64,000 bases of DNA from Prado023 sp963798745 (GTDB lineage: Bacteria > Actinomycetota > Actinomycetes > S36-B12 > CAIYMF01): positions 124,001 through 188,000 of the forward strand of contig CAWCUF010000003.1 of NCBI GenBank assembly GCA_963798745.1, written 5' to 3'. Shown here one piece after another: positions 8,815-17,938 of this stretch (its first letter is position 1; every line of letters begins with the position of its first letter). Both the position numbers and the translations under genes were made by a program. The notes under the pieces were generated by a model, which had not been told where the DNA came from, ran no database searches, and worked only from the letters and a program-made list of their open reading frames with translations.

Positions 8815-9753
8815 TCAGCCCAGGAAGGGGTCTATCGCCACGGCGAGGAACAGCAGGGACAGGTAGGAGATCGATCCGTGGAACAGGCGCATGGCCCCGG
8901 TCTGCTCGGCGCCCGAGCGCACCTTGCCGCGCAGCACGTACGCCTCGCGCATCCAGAGCACGCCGAGCACCACGGCCGTCGCGGTGTAGAGCCAGTTCAT
9001 GCCGGCCACCGGGGTCAGCAGCAGCGACATCGCCACCATCGCCCATGAGTACCAGACGATCTGGGTGGCCACGGCCCCGGCGTCGGCGACCGCGGGCAGC
9101 ATCGGCACCCGTGCGGCCTGGTAGTCGGCCTTGAACCGCAGGGCAAGGGGCCAGTAGTGCGGCGGGGTCCACAGGAACACGATGCCGAACAGCACGAACG
9201 GCGCCCAGCTCAACGAGTCGGTGACCGCGGCCCAGCCGATCAGCACCGGGAAGCAGCCGGCGGCGCCACCCCACACGATGTTCTGCGCGGTCCGGCGCTT
9301 GAGCAGCATCGTGTAGATGAACACGTAGAAACCGATCGCCGCCGCAGCCAGCACCGCGGACAGGATGTTGACGGTCAGCGCCAGCAGGGCCACCGAGGCG
9401 ACGCTGAGCACGACCCCGAAGATCGATGAGCTGCGCACGCTGATGTGCCCGGTCACCAGCGGCCGGGCCTGGGTGCGCACCATCACCGCATCGATGTCGC
9501 GGTCATACACCTGGTTGATCACGTTCGCGCCGGCTGCCGCCAGCGTGCCGCCCAGGAGGGTCAGCAGCATGGTGTCGATCGGCGGGAAGCCGCCGGCCGC
9601 GAGGAACATCACTGGGATCGTGGTGACCAGGAGCAGTTCGATGACCCGCGGCTTGGTCAGCGCCAGATAGCTGCGCCACCGCGGTGGTGAGTCTGCCTGG
9701 GGCTGCCCCGTAGCGTGCGCTCGGCCACTCTCCACTGCGGTCACGTCGACCAT
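8815..9753 (-). CDS. ctaB: Protoheme IX farnesyltransferase (heme O synthase)
   Basis: 312 aa UbiA-family membrane prenyltransferase that adds farnesyl to heme B, giving heme O for CtaA. The first Asp-rich motif is NVINQVYDRDIDAVMVRTQ with RPL following, and the second conserved loop is FLWTPPHYWPLALRFKADY; about eight to nine membrane helices are present. It is convergent with the kinase gene and divergent from tkt. The listed ATG (9753) lacks a ribosome-binding site; a TAGCAT hexamer (9757-9752) lies 7 nt before an in-frame GTG at 9744, so the protein may really start there, three codons later. Confidence 0.93.
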   Translation of the reverse strand: MVDVTAVESGRAHATGQPQADSPPRWRSYLALTKPRVIELLLVTTIPVMFLAAGGFPPIDTMLLTLLGGTLAAAGANVINQVYDRDIDAVMVRTQARPLVTGHISVRSSSIFGVVLSVASVALLALTVNILSAVLAAAAIGFYVFIYTMLLKRRTAQNIVWGGAAGCFPVLIGWAAVTDSLSWAPFVLFGIVFLWTPPHYWPLALRFKADYQAARVPMLPAVADAGAVATQIVWYSWAMVAMSLLLTPVAGMNWLYTATAVVLGVLWMREAYVLRGKVRSGAEQTGAMRLFHGSISYLSLLFLAVAIDPFLG

Positions 9754-9827
9754 GCTACCCGCGGCGCTGCACCGGGCCCGCCCCCTGTGGCGATACCCTG
9801 TGCCAGCACCCGACTGGAGGAGAATCG

Positions 9828-11888
9828 ATGGGAATCGCCGGCTGGAACGAGCTCGACGATCGCGCTGTGGCCACCGCTCGAGCGTTGGCCGCCGATGCCG
9901 TCCAGAAGGTCGGCAACGGCCATCCGGGCACCGCGATGGCCCTCGCGCCGGCGGCGTACCTGCTCTTCCAGCGGTTCCTGCGCCACGACCCGAGCGATCC
10001 CACCTGGCTGGGCCGTGACCGGTTCATCCTCTCCTGCGGGCACAGCAGCCTCACCCTCTACATCCAGCTCTACCTGTCGGGGTACAACACGACGCTGGCC
10101 GACCTCGAGCAGTTCCGCACACTCGGCTCGCAGACCCCGGGCCACCCCGAACTGCACCTGACCCGCGGCATCGAGATGACCACCGGACCCCTGGGCCAAG
10201 GTGTCTCCTCGGCCGTGGGGGTGGCGATGGCCAACCGGTACAGCCGTGGCCTGCTGGACCCCGACGCACCGGTGACCATGAGCCCGTTCGACTCCACGAC
10301 CTGGGTGATCGCCTCCGACGGCGACCTTCAGGAGGGCATCTCCGGGGAGGCCGCGAGCCTCGCGGGGACCCAGCGGCTCGGCGAGCTGATCGTCATCTGG
10401 GACGACAACCACATCTCGATCGAGGGCGACACGGTGGTCTCGTTCACCGAGGACGTGCCTGCGCGCTACCGCGCCTACGGCTGGTACGTGCAGGAGGTCG
10501 GCCTGGGTGCTGACGGCTCAGTCGACGTGGCGGCCCTGGCTGAGGCGATGACCGCGGCCCGTGACCAGCGCGAGGCACCGTCGCTGATCCGCCTTCGGAC
10601 CGTGATCGCCTGGCCCGCACCGAATGCCCGCGACACCGGTGCGGCTCACGGCGCGGCGCTCGGGGCGCAGGAGGTGGCCGCCACCAAGGTCGCCCTGGGG
10701 ATGGATCCGGATGCGTTCTTCGCCGTCGACGACGAGGTGCTGGCCCACGCCCGGGAGGTCGTGGACCGTGGCGCGGCGCTGCGCAGCGAGTGGGAGGTCG
10801 GCTACCAGGCCTGGCGCACGGGCAACCCGCAGGGGGCCGAGCTGCTGGACCGGCTGACCGCCCGTGAGCTGCCGGCGGGGTGGCGTGACGTCCTGCCCAC
10901 GTGGGAGCCCGGCACGTCCCTGGCCACCCGCAAGGCCTCGCAGGCCGTCATCAATGCGCTGGCGGAGGTCCTGCCCGAGCTCTGGGGCGGTTCAGCCGAC
11001 CTGGGCGAGTCCAACGGCACGACCATCGACGGGGGAGGTGAGTTCCTACCCGCCGGATCCCCCACCCCCGGGGCGGACCCGTACGGTCGTGTCATCCACT
11101 TCGGCATCCGCGAGCACGCGATGGGCGCGATCCTCAACGGGATCGCGATCCAGGGCCTGACCCGGGCGTTCGGGGGGACGTTCCTGGTGTTCAGCGACTA
11201 CATGCGCGCCCCGGTCCGGCTGGCTTGCCTGATGCGCCTGCAGCCGGTGTTCGTCTGGACCCATGACTCCGTCGGGCTGGGTGAGGACGGCCCCACGCAC
11301 CAGCCCATCGAGCACCTCTGGGCGCTGCGCGCGATGCCTGAGCTGTCCGTGGCCCGGCCCGCCGACGCCAACGAGACCGCTGTGGTGTGGGCTGCGGCGC
11401 TGGAGAACCCCGGGCCGACCGGCCTGATCCTCACCCGACAGAACGTGCCGACCTTGGACCGCAGCGCCGGCGAGTCGGCCGACGCGGCAGCGCGCGGTGG
11501 CTACATCATCGCCGAGGCGGCCGGCGGGGAGCCCGAGCTGCTCCTGCTGGCGACGGGCTCCGAGGTGTCCGTGGCGCTCGGCGCGCGCGACCTGCTGCAG
11601 GCCGACGGGGTGCCCACCCGCGTGGTGTCGCTGCCCTGCCTGGAGTGGTTCGAGTCGCAGCCTGCCGAGTACCGCGAGTCGGTGCTCCCCGCGAGCGTGC
11701 GCGCCCGCGTCTCGGTGGAGGCGGGGATCGACCAGGGCTGGTGGAAGTACGTGGGCAGCGAGGGCGCGTGCGTGTCGATCAGCCGATTCGGCTCGTCAGC
11801 GCCGGGCACCGAGCTGTTCAGCCAGCTCGGATTCACCCCGGAGAATGTGGCCGACACCGCCCGAGGCGTACTGGACCGCCTGAGCTGA
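9828..11888 (+). CDS. tkt: Transketolase
   Basis: 686 aa thiamine-diphosphate enzyme of the non-oxidative pentose phosphate pathway. The N-terminal half has AADAVQKVGNGHPGTAMALA, the loop TTGPLGQG and the cofactor segment ASDGDLQEGISGEAASLAG with WDDNHISIEGD. The middle domain has FGIREHAMGAILNGIA (catalytic Glu) and HDSVGLGEDGPTHQPIEHL. A Shine-Dalgarno sequence (GGAGGAG) precedes the ATG and TACCCT (9793-9798) may be its -10. In most actinobacteria tal, zwf, opcA and pgl follow; here the next gene is the convergent rbpA. Confidence 0.96.
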   Translation: MGIAGWNELDDRAVATARALAADAVQKVGNGHPGTAMALAPAAYLLFQRFLRHDPSDPTWLGRDRFILSCGHSSLTLYIQLYLSGYNTTLADLEQFRTLGSQTPGHPELHLTRGIEMTTGPLGQGVSSAVGVAMANRYSRGLLDPDAPVTMSPFDSTTWVIASDGDLQEGISGEAASLAGTQRLGELIVIWDDNHISIEGDTVVSFTEDVPARYRAYGWYVQEVGLGADGSVDVAALAEAMTAARDQREAPSLIRLRTVIAWPAPNARDTGAAHGAALGAQEVAATKVALGMDPDAFFAVDDEVLAHAREVVDRGAALRSEWEVGYQAWRTGNPQGAELLDRLTARELPAGWRDVLPTWEPGTSLATRKASQAVINALAEVLPELWGGSADLGESNGTTIDGGGEFLPAGSPTPGADPYGRVIHFGIREHAMGAILNGIAIQGLTRAFGGTFLVFSDYMRAPVRLACLMRLQPVFVWTHDSVGLGEDGPTHQPIEHLWALRAMPELSVARPADANETAVVWAAALENPGPTGLILTRQNVPTLDRSAGESADAAARGGYIIAEAAGGEPELLLLATGSEVSVALGARDLLQADGVPTRVVSLPCLEWFESQPAEYRESVLPASVRARVSVEAGIDQGWWKYVGSEGACVSISRFGSSAPGTELFSQLGFTPENVADTARGVLDRLS

Positions 11889-11919
11889 CCCGCCGCCCAG
11901 GTGCCGCTGGGGGTGGCCG

Positions 11920-12255
11920 TCAGGGCGTGCCGTGCATCCGGTCCAGGGCCTCGTTGAGGATCGCGTCGCCGTCAACGTCGGAGCGACGCTCCTTCACGTA
12001 GGCCAGGTGGGTCTTGTAGGGCTCGACCTTGGCTGGGGTGGGCGGGTTCTCCGGGTCCAGTCCGGCGGGGTAGCCGCAGGTCGGGCAGTCCCACAGCTCG
12101 GGGATGGCCGCCTCGTCGGAGAAGCTCGGGGTGGTCTCGTGGCCGCGTGCGCAGTAGAACGTCACCCGGCGGCGTGGGGCGGCATCGCCGCGCTCAGCCT
12201 CGCCCATGGGTCCCGAACCGACCCGACTGCCGCGGATCGCGTTGCCACCAGCCAC
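11920..12255 (-). CDS. rbpA: RNA polymerase-binding protein RbpA
   Basis: 111 aa. RbpA binds the primary sigma factor and RNA polymerase beta' and promotes open-complex formation in actinobacteria. The N-terminal tail (NAIRGSRVGSGPMGE) matches the family. The core domain has a zinc ribbon (YCARGHE and DCPTCG), and the C-terminal basic linker and sigma-interaction helix follow (EPYKTHLAYVKERRSDVDGDAILNEALDRM). GTG start with GGAGG five bases upstream. It is convergent with tkt. Confidence 0.92.
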   Translation of the reverse strand: MAGGNAIRGSRVGSGPMGEAERGDAAPRRRVTFYCARGHETTPSFSDEAAIPELWDCPTCGYPAGLDPENPPTPAKVEPYKTHLAYVKERRSDVDGDAILNEALDRMHGTP

Positions 12256-12317
12256 AAGTGCCTCCGAAGACGTTGTTGGTGCAGGGGTGGGCCGTTGCCG
12301 GCCCCGAAGTCAGCCAG

Positions 12318-12542
12318 CTAGCTGGCCAGGCCCAGCGCGACGATGGCCGCTGCCCAGATGATCAGCAGCGCGATGGTGATCCGGTCCAGGTTGCGCTCGG
12401 CGACCGAGCTGCCGCCCAGCGACGAACTCACCCCGCCACCGAACAGGTCGGACAAGCCCCCGCCCTTGCCCTTGTGCAGCAGGACGAACACGATCACGAG
12501 TCCGTTGAGGATCAGCAGCAGGATCTGCAGCGCGGTCGTCAC
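12318..12542 (-). CDS. secG: SecG, protein-export translocon subunit
   Basis: 74 aa from the GTG at 12542. Two membrane helices (ALQILLLILNGLVIVFVLLH and ITIALLIIWAAAIVALGLA) flank the conserved loop KGKGGGLSDLFGGG, diagnostic of SecG, the auxiliary subunit of SecYEG. The frame is open 23 codons further upstream, but GAAGGGA lies directly before the GTG and the family begins here. It follows tpiA on the same strand with a 222-bp gap that contains the tpiA terminator. Confidence 0.9.
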   Translation of the reverse strand: MTTALQILLLILNGLVIVFVLLHKGKGGGLSDLFGGGVSSSLGGSSVAERNLDRITIALLIIWAAAIVALGLAS

Positions 12543-12714
12543 TGGATTGTTCCCTTCACGTCGATGGGCGCAAGGATACGCGGTCGGCGCGCTGGTGCGT
12601 GCCAACGGCACTCCGCTCCCCGGTTCGGATCACTGTCCCTGACCGACGGCGCAGAGACCCCAGTTCAACCCCGCAACTGCCGATCCGGGTCGGACCCGGA
12701 CCTCGGCCACCGGG

Positions 12715-12765
12715 CACCCCGGTGGGTGGGAATGCCGGCTGCCCGGCACCCCCACCCACCCGGGT
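12715..12765 (-). terminator. Strong hairpin terminator after tpiA
   Basis: An inverted repeat with arms containing GGTGGGTGGG (12721-12730) and CCCACCCACC (12751-12760), plus an inner GCCGG/CCGGC pair, starts directly at the tpiA stop codon. No clear T-run is visible, as is common in high-GC actinobacteria. Confidence 0.6.
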
Positions 12766-13538
12766 CAGGCCAGCCGGTACCGGCAGATCGCCACGAACTC
12801 GTCGGCGTCCAGTGAGGCACCGCCGATCAGCGCGCCGTCCACGTCGGGACCGGCCATGATCTCGGCGGCGTTGGCCGCCTTCACCGAACCGCCGTACTGG
12901 ATCCGGATCGCGTCGGCGACCTCCTGGCTGTACAGCTCGGCCAACCGGCCACGGATCGCCGCGCACATGTCCTGCGCGTCCTGCGGGGTCGCCGTCAGGC
13001 CGGTGCCGATCGCCCAGACCGGCTCGTAGGCGATCACGATCTGGGCAGCCTGCTCGGCGGAGATGTCGGCCAGGCCGCCGTCGAGCTGACCCAGGGTCAC
13101 CTGCTCCTGGATGCCGGCCTCGCGCTCCTCCTTCACCTCGCCGATGCACATGATCGGCAACAGGCCGTGGGAGTAGGCCGCCTTGACCTTGGCGTTGACC
13201 AGGGCGTCGTCCTCGCCGTGGTACTGGCGGCGCTCGCTGTGCCCGATGGTCGCGTAGCTGCATCCGAGCTTGGCCAGCATCGACCCGGAGATCTCCCCGG
13301 TGTAGGCGCCCTTGTCGTGGGCCGAGATGTCCTGGCTGCCGTAGACGATCTTCAGGTTGTCGGCGTCGACCAGGGTCTGCACCGAGCGGATGTCGGTGAA
13401 GGGCACCATCATCCCGACCTCGACAGCCTCGAAGTCCTCGTCGGAGAGCCCGAAGGCCACCTTCTGCATGTGCGCGATGGCCTCGAGGTGGTCGAGGTTC
13501 ATCTTCCAGTTACCCGCCATGAACGGCTTGCGTGCCAT
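12765..13538 (-). CDS. tpiA: Triosephosphate isomerase
   Basis: 257 aa TIM-barrel enzyme that interconverts DHAP and GAP. Substrate Lys in GNWKMN (residue 11 region), catalytic His in IGHSERRQ, catalytic Glu in AYEPVWAIGTG and the phosphate-binding loop IQYGGSVKAAN are all present. It follows pgk by 3 bp and is surely co-transcribed with it; a strong hairpin lies directly behind. Confidence 0.97.
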   Translation of the reverse strand: MARKPFMAGNWKMNLDHLEAIAHMQKVAFGLSDEDFEAVEVGMMVPFTDIRSVQTLVDADNLKIVYGSQDISAHDKGAYTGEISGSMLAKLGCSYATIGHSERRQYHGEDDALVNAKVKAAYSHGLLPIMCIGEVKEEREAGIQEQVTLGQLDGGLADISAEQAAQIVIAYEPVWAIGTGLTATPQDAQDMCAAIRGRLAELYSQEVADAIRIQYGGSVKAANAAEIMAGPDVDGALIGGASLDADEFVAICRYRLA

Positions 13539-13541
13539 GTG

Positions 13542-14750
<1,209 letters not shown>

Positions 14751-14903
14751 AGAGGGACTCCCTTGACGATGGGGAACGACTTTCGTGCAAGGCACGAGCC
14801 TATTGACCCCAGCGACCGGTCGCCCGTTGGCAGCCCTCCCCGCCGCCGGCCGGGCGTCGGACCCACGCGTCGGGGGTGCGCCCGGCCCGCCCCCGAGGGC
14901 GAC

Positions 14904-14985
14904 GGATCGATCCAACTCTGCGCGGCGTGGAGCGCATCGATCCAAGTTCGCGGGGGCGATCGGAACTGGATCTTGGATCGATTCG
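14904..14985 (+). repeat. Three-box phased intergenic element, copy A
   Basis: Box 1 GATCGATCCAACTCT (14905-14919), box 2 ATCGATCCAAGTTC (14936-14949) and inverted box 3 CTTGGATCGAT (14972-14982). The TCCAA cores of boxes 1 and 2 start 30 bp apart (14911, 14941) and the inverted core TTGGA starts 32 bp further (14973). Copies B (29162) and C (44267) have exactly the same spacing on the other strand. It lies in the 290-bp gap between the pgk start and the whiA 3' end. Confidence 0.7.
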
Positions 14986-14987
14986 CC

Positions 14988-15033
14988 GGAGGTCGTGGTC
15001 GCGGCGGGCGAGAGCGCGGAGGTCGTGGTCGCG
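14988..15033 (+). repeat. 16-bp direct repeat beside element A
   Basis: GGAGGTCGTGGTCGCG occurs at 14988-15003 and again at 15018-15033, a period of 30 bp. It follows element A directly and ends just before the whiA stop codon. Confidence 0.6.
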
Positions 15034-15040
15034 CGTCGGG

Positions 15041-16009
15041 TCAGTCGGTCGGGGCCATGTCCTCGGTGCTCGGGATGCCCAGCTCCGCGGCGCGCTTGTC
15101 GGCCAGGGCCAGCAGCCGGCGGATCCGCCCGGCGATCGCGTCCTTGGTCATGGGCGGGTCGGCCAGGGCGCCGAGCTCCTCGAGGCTGGCCTGCTTGTGC
15201 TCGAGGCGGAGTCGACCGGCCACCGAGAGGTGGTCTGGGACGGTGTCGCCCAGGATCTCCAGGGCGCGCTCCACGCGAGCGCCTGCGGCCACCGCTGCCC
15301 GCGCCGAGCGGCGCAGGTTCGCATCGTCGAAGTTGGCCAGCCGGTTGGCGGTGGCACGCACCTCGCGGCGCATGCGTCGCTCCTCCCAGGCCATGACTGT
15401 CTCGTGCGCGCCCACCCGGGTCAGCATCGCGCTGATCGCGTCGCCGTCGCGGATCACCACGCGGTCGATCCCGCGCACCTCACGGGCCTTGGCCGGGATG
15501 CCCAGTCGGCGCGCCGCCCCGACCAGGGCCAGGGCCGCCTCGGGCCCGGGGCAGGAGACCTCCAGCGCCGCCGAACGACCCGGCTCGGTCAGGGAGCCGT
15601 GCGCGAGGAAAGCCCCACGCCAGGCCGCCTCCGCATCGCACAGCCCGCCGTTGACGACCACGGCCGGCAGGCCGCGCACCGGGCGCCCCGAGTTGTCCAG
15701 CAGACCCGCCTGCTTGGCCAGCTGCTTGCCGTCGGCCGCCACGGTGAGGACGTACCGGTTGCCCCGGCGGATCCCCGAAGGTGCCACCACGGTGATGGTG
15801 GCGGCGTGGCCGAACAGCTCGGTGATCGCGGCCCGGGCCCGGCGCGCGGCGGAGCCGGTGTCCAGCTCGGCCTCGACCACGACGCGGCCAGCCACCAGGT
15901 GCAGGCCCCCGGAGAACCGCAGCAGTGCCGAGACCTCCGCCTTGCGGCAGCACGCCCGCGTGATGGGAACCCGGCTGAGTTCGTCCTTGGCCCCTGCCGT
16001 CATCGCCAT
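15041..16009 (-). CDS. whiA: WhiA, DNA-binding regulator of sporulation/cell division
   Basis: 322 aa. An N-terminal LAGLIDADG-like region (RKAEVSALLRFSGGLHLV; CDAEAAWRGAFLAHGSLTEP) and a C-terminal helix-turn-helix (QASLEELGALADPPMTKDAIAGRIRRLL) match WhiA very closely. With WhiB it controls septation genes in actinobacteria. Start taken at the ATG giving MAMTAGAKDELSRV, as in streptomycete homologues; an ATG two codons later (16003) overlaps the yvcK stop as ATGA and is equally possible. It forms an operon uvrC-rapZ-yvcK-whiA. Confidence 0.95.
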   Translation of the reverse strand: MAMTAGAKDELSRVPITRACCRKAEVSALLRFSGGLHLVAGRVVVEAELDTGSAARRARAAITELFGHAATITVVAPSGIRRGNRYVLTVAADGKQLAKQAGLLDNSGRPVRGLPAVVVNGGLCDAEAAWRGAFLAHGSLTEPGRSAALEVSCPGPEAALALVGAARRLGIPAKAREVRGIDRVVIRDGDAISAMLTRVGAHETVMAWEERRMRREVRATANRLANFDDANLRRSARAAVAAGARVERALEILGDTVPDHLSVAGRLRLEHKQASLEELGALADPPMTKDAIAGRIRRLLALADKRAAELGIPSTEDMAPTD

Positions 16010-17016
16010 GCGGGAATACTCCCATGCCCGATCAACTCCGCGAACGCCCTCCCCAGCAGCACCGGGTCGTGATGACCGGGCTCGGCCCGGGCGTCGTGGA
16101 TCGGGCGCAGGACGAGTTCGCCACCGATCCGGGCGCAGGCGGCGGCCAGGGACTGCGGGTCGGGGGCGAAGGCGGGATCGGCCAGGACGACGTCGAAGCG
16201 CAGGTCGGGGAAAGCCTCGGCCAGGATCTCGACATGGGCCCTCGGGCGCAGGCCGGAGGTCTCCCCCGGCTGGGCGACCAGGTTGAGCACGAGGATCCGG
16301 GTGGCCTCGGTGCCCAGCACCGCGTCGTGGATCCCGGGAACCAGCAGCCCGGCCAGGACCGAGGTGTACCAGGACCCCGGCCCCATGACCAGCGCCTGCG
16401 CCGCGGCGATCGCCTCGACGGCCTCCGGGCGGGCCGGCGGGTCGGCCGGCTCGAGGGCGATCGTGGCCACGGTGCCCTCGGTGATCGCCACCTGGGACTG
16501 CCCACACACCCTGCTGAGCCCGGGATGGCCGGGCAGGTCGCGGACCTCGGCGACGATCTGCACCCCGTCGCTGCACGCCGGCAGCACCCGGCCGCGGGCA
16601 CCGAGCAGGGCGCCCACCCAGTCCAGCCCGGCCACGATGTCCCCGGTCTGCTCCCACAAAGCCGTGATGAGCAGGTTGCCCAGGGCGTGCCCGGCCAGGT
16701 CCCCGCTGCTGAACCGGTGCTGCACCACCGAGCTCCAGGTGCGACCCCAGACGTCGTCGCCGCAGAGTGCGGCCAGCGCCATCCGCAGGTCACCTGGCGG
16801 TGGGGCGCCCAGCTCACGACGCAACCGACCGCTGGAGCCGCCGTCGTCGCCCATTCCCACGATCGCAGTGAGCTGGTCTGTGACCCCGCCCAGCGCGCGC
16901 AGGGTGACCGCCAGGCCATGCCCGCCACCCAGGGCGACCACCCGCGGGCCGGATCCGGTGGGCAGGCGCTGCCCGCGGCCCGCCCCGCGCGTCCCCGAGC
17001 TCCCCGTCGGATTCAT
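16000..17016 (-). CDS. yvcK: YvcK/CofD-like gluconeogenesis factor
   Basis: 338 aa UDP-sugar-binding protein of the YvcK (GlmR) family, implicated in carbon partitioning to cell-wall precursors. Conserved motifs: VVALGGGHGLAVTLRAL, MGDDGGSSGRLRRELG, PPGDLRMALAAL, GHALGNLLITAL and MGPGSWYTSVLAGLLVPGI. A basic low-complexity tail of about 20 residues precedes the domain. It sits between rapZ (3 bp away) and whiA (overlap), the standard actinobacterial triplet. Confidence 0.93.
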   Translation of the reverse strand: MNPTGSSGTRGAGRGQRLPTGSGPRVVALGGGHGLAVTLRALGGVTDQLTAIVGMGDDGGSSGRLRRELGAPPPGDLRMALAALCGDDVWGRTWSSVVQHRFSSGDLAGHALGNLLITALWEQTGDIVAGLDWVGALLGARGRVLPACSDGVQIVAEVRDLPGHPGLSRVCGQSQVAITEGTVATIALEPADPPARPEAVEAIAAAQALVMGPGSWYTSVLAGLLVPGIHDAVLGTEATRILVLNLVAQPGETSGLRPRAHVEILAEAFPDLRFDVVLADPAFAPDPQSLAAACARIGGELVLRPIHDARAEPGHHDPVLLGRAFAELIGHGSIPAWR

Positions 17017-17019
17017 CGC

Positions 17020-17910
17020 TCACTCCCGGCCCAGGTCGCGGTGGACGACCGAGACCTCGAGGCCGACATGGACCAGCCGCGCGCTCAGGTTCTCGGCCAT
17101 GGCCACGGAGCGGTGCTTGCCGCCGGTGCACCCGATCGCGATGGTCGCGAACCGCTTGCCCTCGCGCAGGTAGCCCGCCGTGGCCAGGTCGATCAGCTTC
17201 GCGTAGGTGTCCAGGAAGCGCACCGCGCCCTCCTGGGCCACGACGTAGTCGTTGACCGGGGCGTCGATGCCGCGCAGGTCGCGCAGCTCGGGGATCCAGT
17301 GCGGATTGGGGATGAACCGCACGTCGGCGACGTAGTCGGCGTCCATCGGCAGGCCGTACTTGAAGCCGAAGGACATCACCGTGGCCCGCAACCGCACCGG
17401 CTCATCGGACTCGAACGCGGCGTCGATGGCCCGACGCAGCTCGTGGATGCTGCGGTGCGAGGTGTCGATGACCAGGTCGGCGTTGGCGCGCAGGTTGCCC
17501 AGCAGGGCGCGCTCGCGGTGGATGCCCTCCAGCAGCCGGCCACCGTCCTGCAGCGGGTGCGGGCGCCGGTTGGACTCGAACCGGCGGACCAGGGCCTCGT
17601 CGCTGGACTCCAGGAACAGGATCTTGAGATCCACGCCTCGGGCGATCACCTCGGACATCGCCGCCGAGAGCTGGTCGAACAGGCCGCCGCCCCGGACGTC
17701 GACCACGACGGCGATCCGGTCGACATCCGAGCGTGCCGCGAGCAGGGCCAGGGTGGGCGCCAGCATCATCGGGGGGAGGTTGTCGATGACGAACCAGCCG
17801 AGGTCCTCCAGGGCGCGGGCCGCACTGGAGCGACCAGCACCCGACATCCCGGACACCAGGAGCAGCTCGAAGCCGGCGATGCCGTCGGCGGGAGTTGACG
17901 CGCTGGTCAT
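17020..17910 (-). CDS. rapZ: RapZ-family nucleotide-binding protein (RNase adapter)
   Basis: 296 aa. The N-terminal P-loop is SGMSGAGRSSAARAL (Arg in place of Lys is usual in actinobacteria), followed by LEDLGWFVIDNLPP. The C-terminal domain has FGFKYGLPMDADYVADVRF, IAIGCTGGKHRSVAMAE and HRDLGR. In enterics RapZ controls GlmS; in actinobacteria its role is unclear. The start is taken at ATG 17910 (MTSASTPADG); an upstream ATG at 17967 would overlap uvrC and add 19 unlikely residues. Confidence 0.92.
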   Translation of the reverse strand: MTSASTPADGIAGFELLLVSGMSGAGRSSAARALEDLGWFVIDNLPPMMLAPTLALLAARSDVDRIAVVVDVRGGGLFDQLSAAMSEVIARGVDLKILFLESSDEALVRRFESNRRPHPLQDGGRLLEGIHRERALLGNLRANADLVIDTSHRSIHELRRAIDAAFESDEPVRLRATVMSFGFKYGLPMDADYVADVRFIPNPHWIPELRDLRGIDAPVNDYVVAQEGAVRFLDTYAKLIDLATAGYLREGKRFATIAIGCTGGKHRSVAMAENLSARLVHVGLEVSVVHRDLGRE

Positions 17911-17938
17911 CGCTCGGTCTTCGTTCTGGGGGGGCTGG

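Noticed and set aside
12543..12764. A small gene between secG and tpiA
   Set aside because: No frame there has a credible start plus composition; the region is explained by the tpiA terminator and the secG upstream sequence.
14904..14985. The three-box element as a DnaA-box cluster, parS site or CRISPR array
   Set aside because: The boxes do not match TTATCCACA or the parS palindrome, one box is inverted, and there are only three units with no leader or cas genes.
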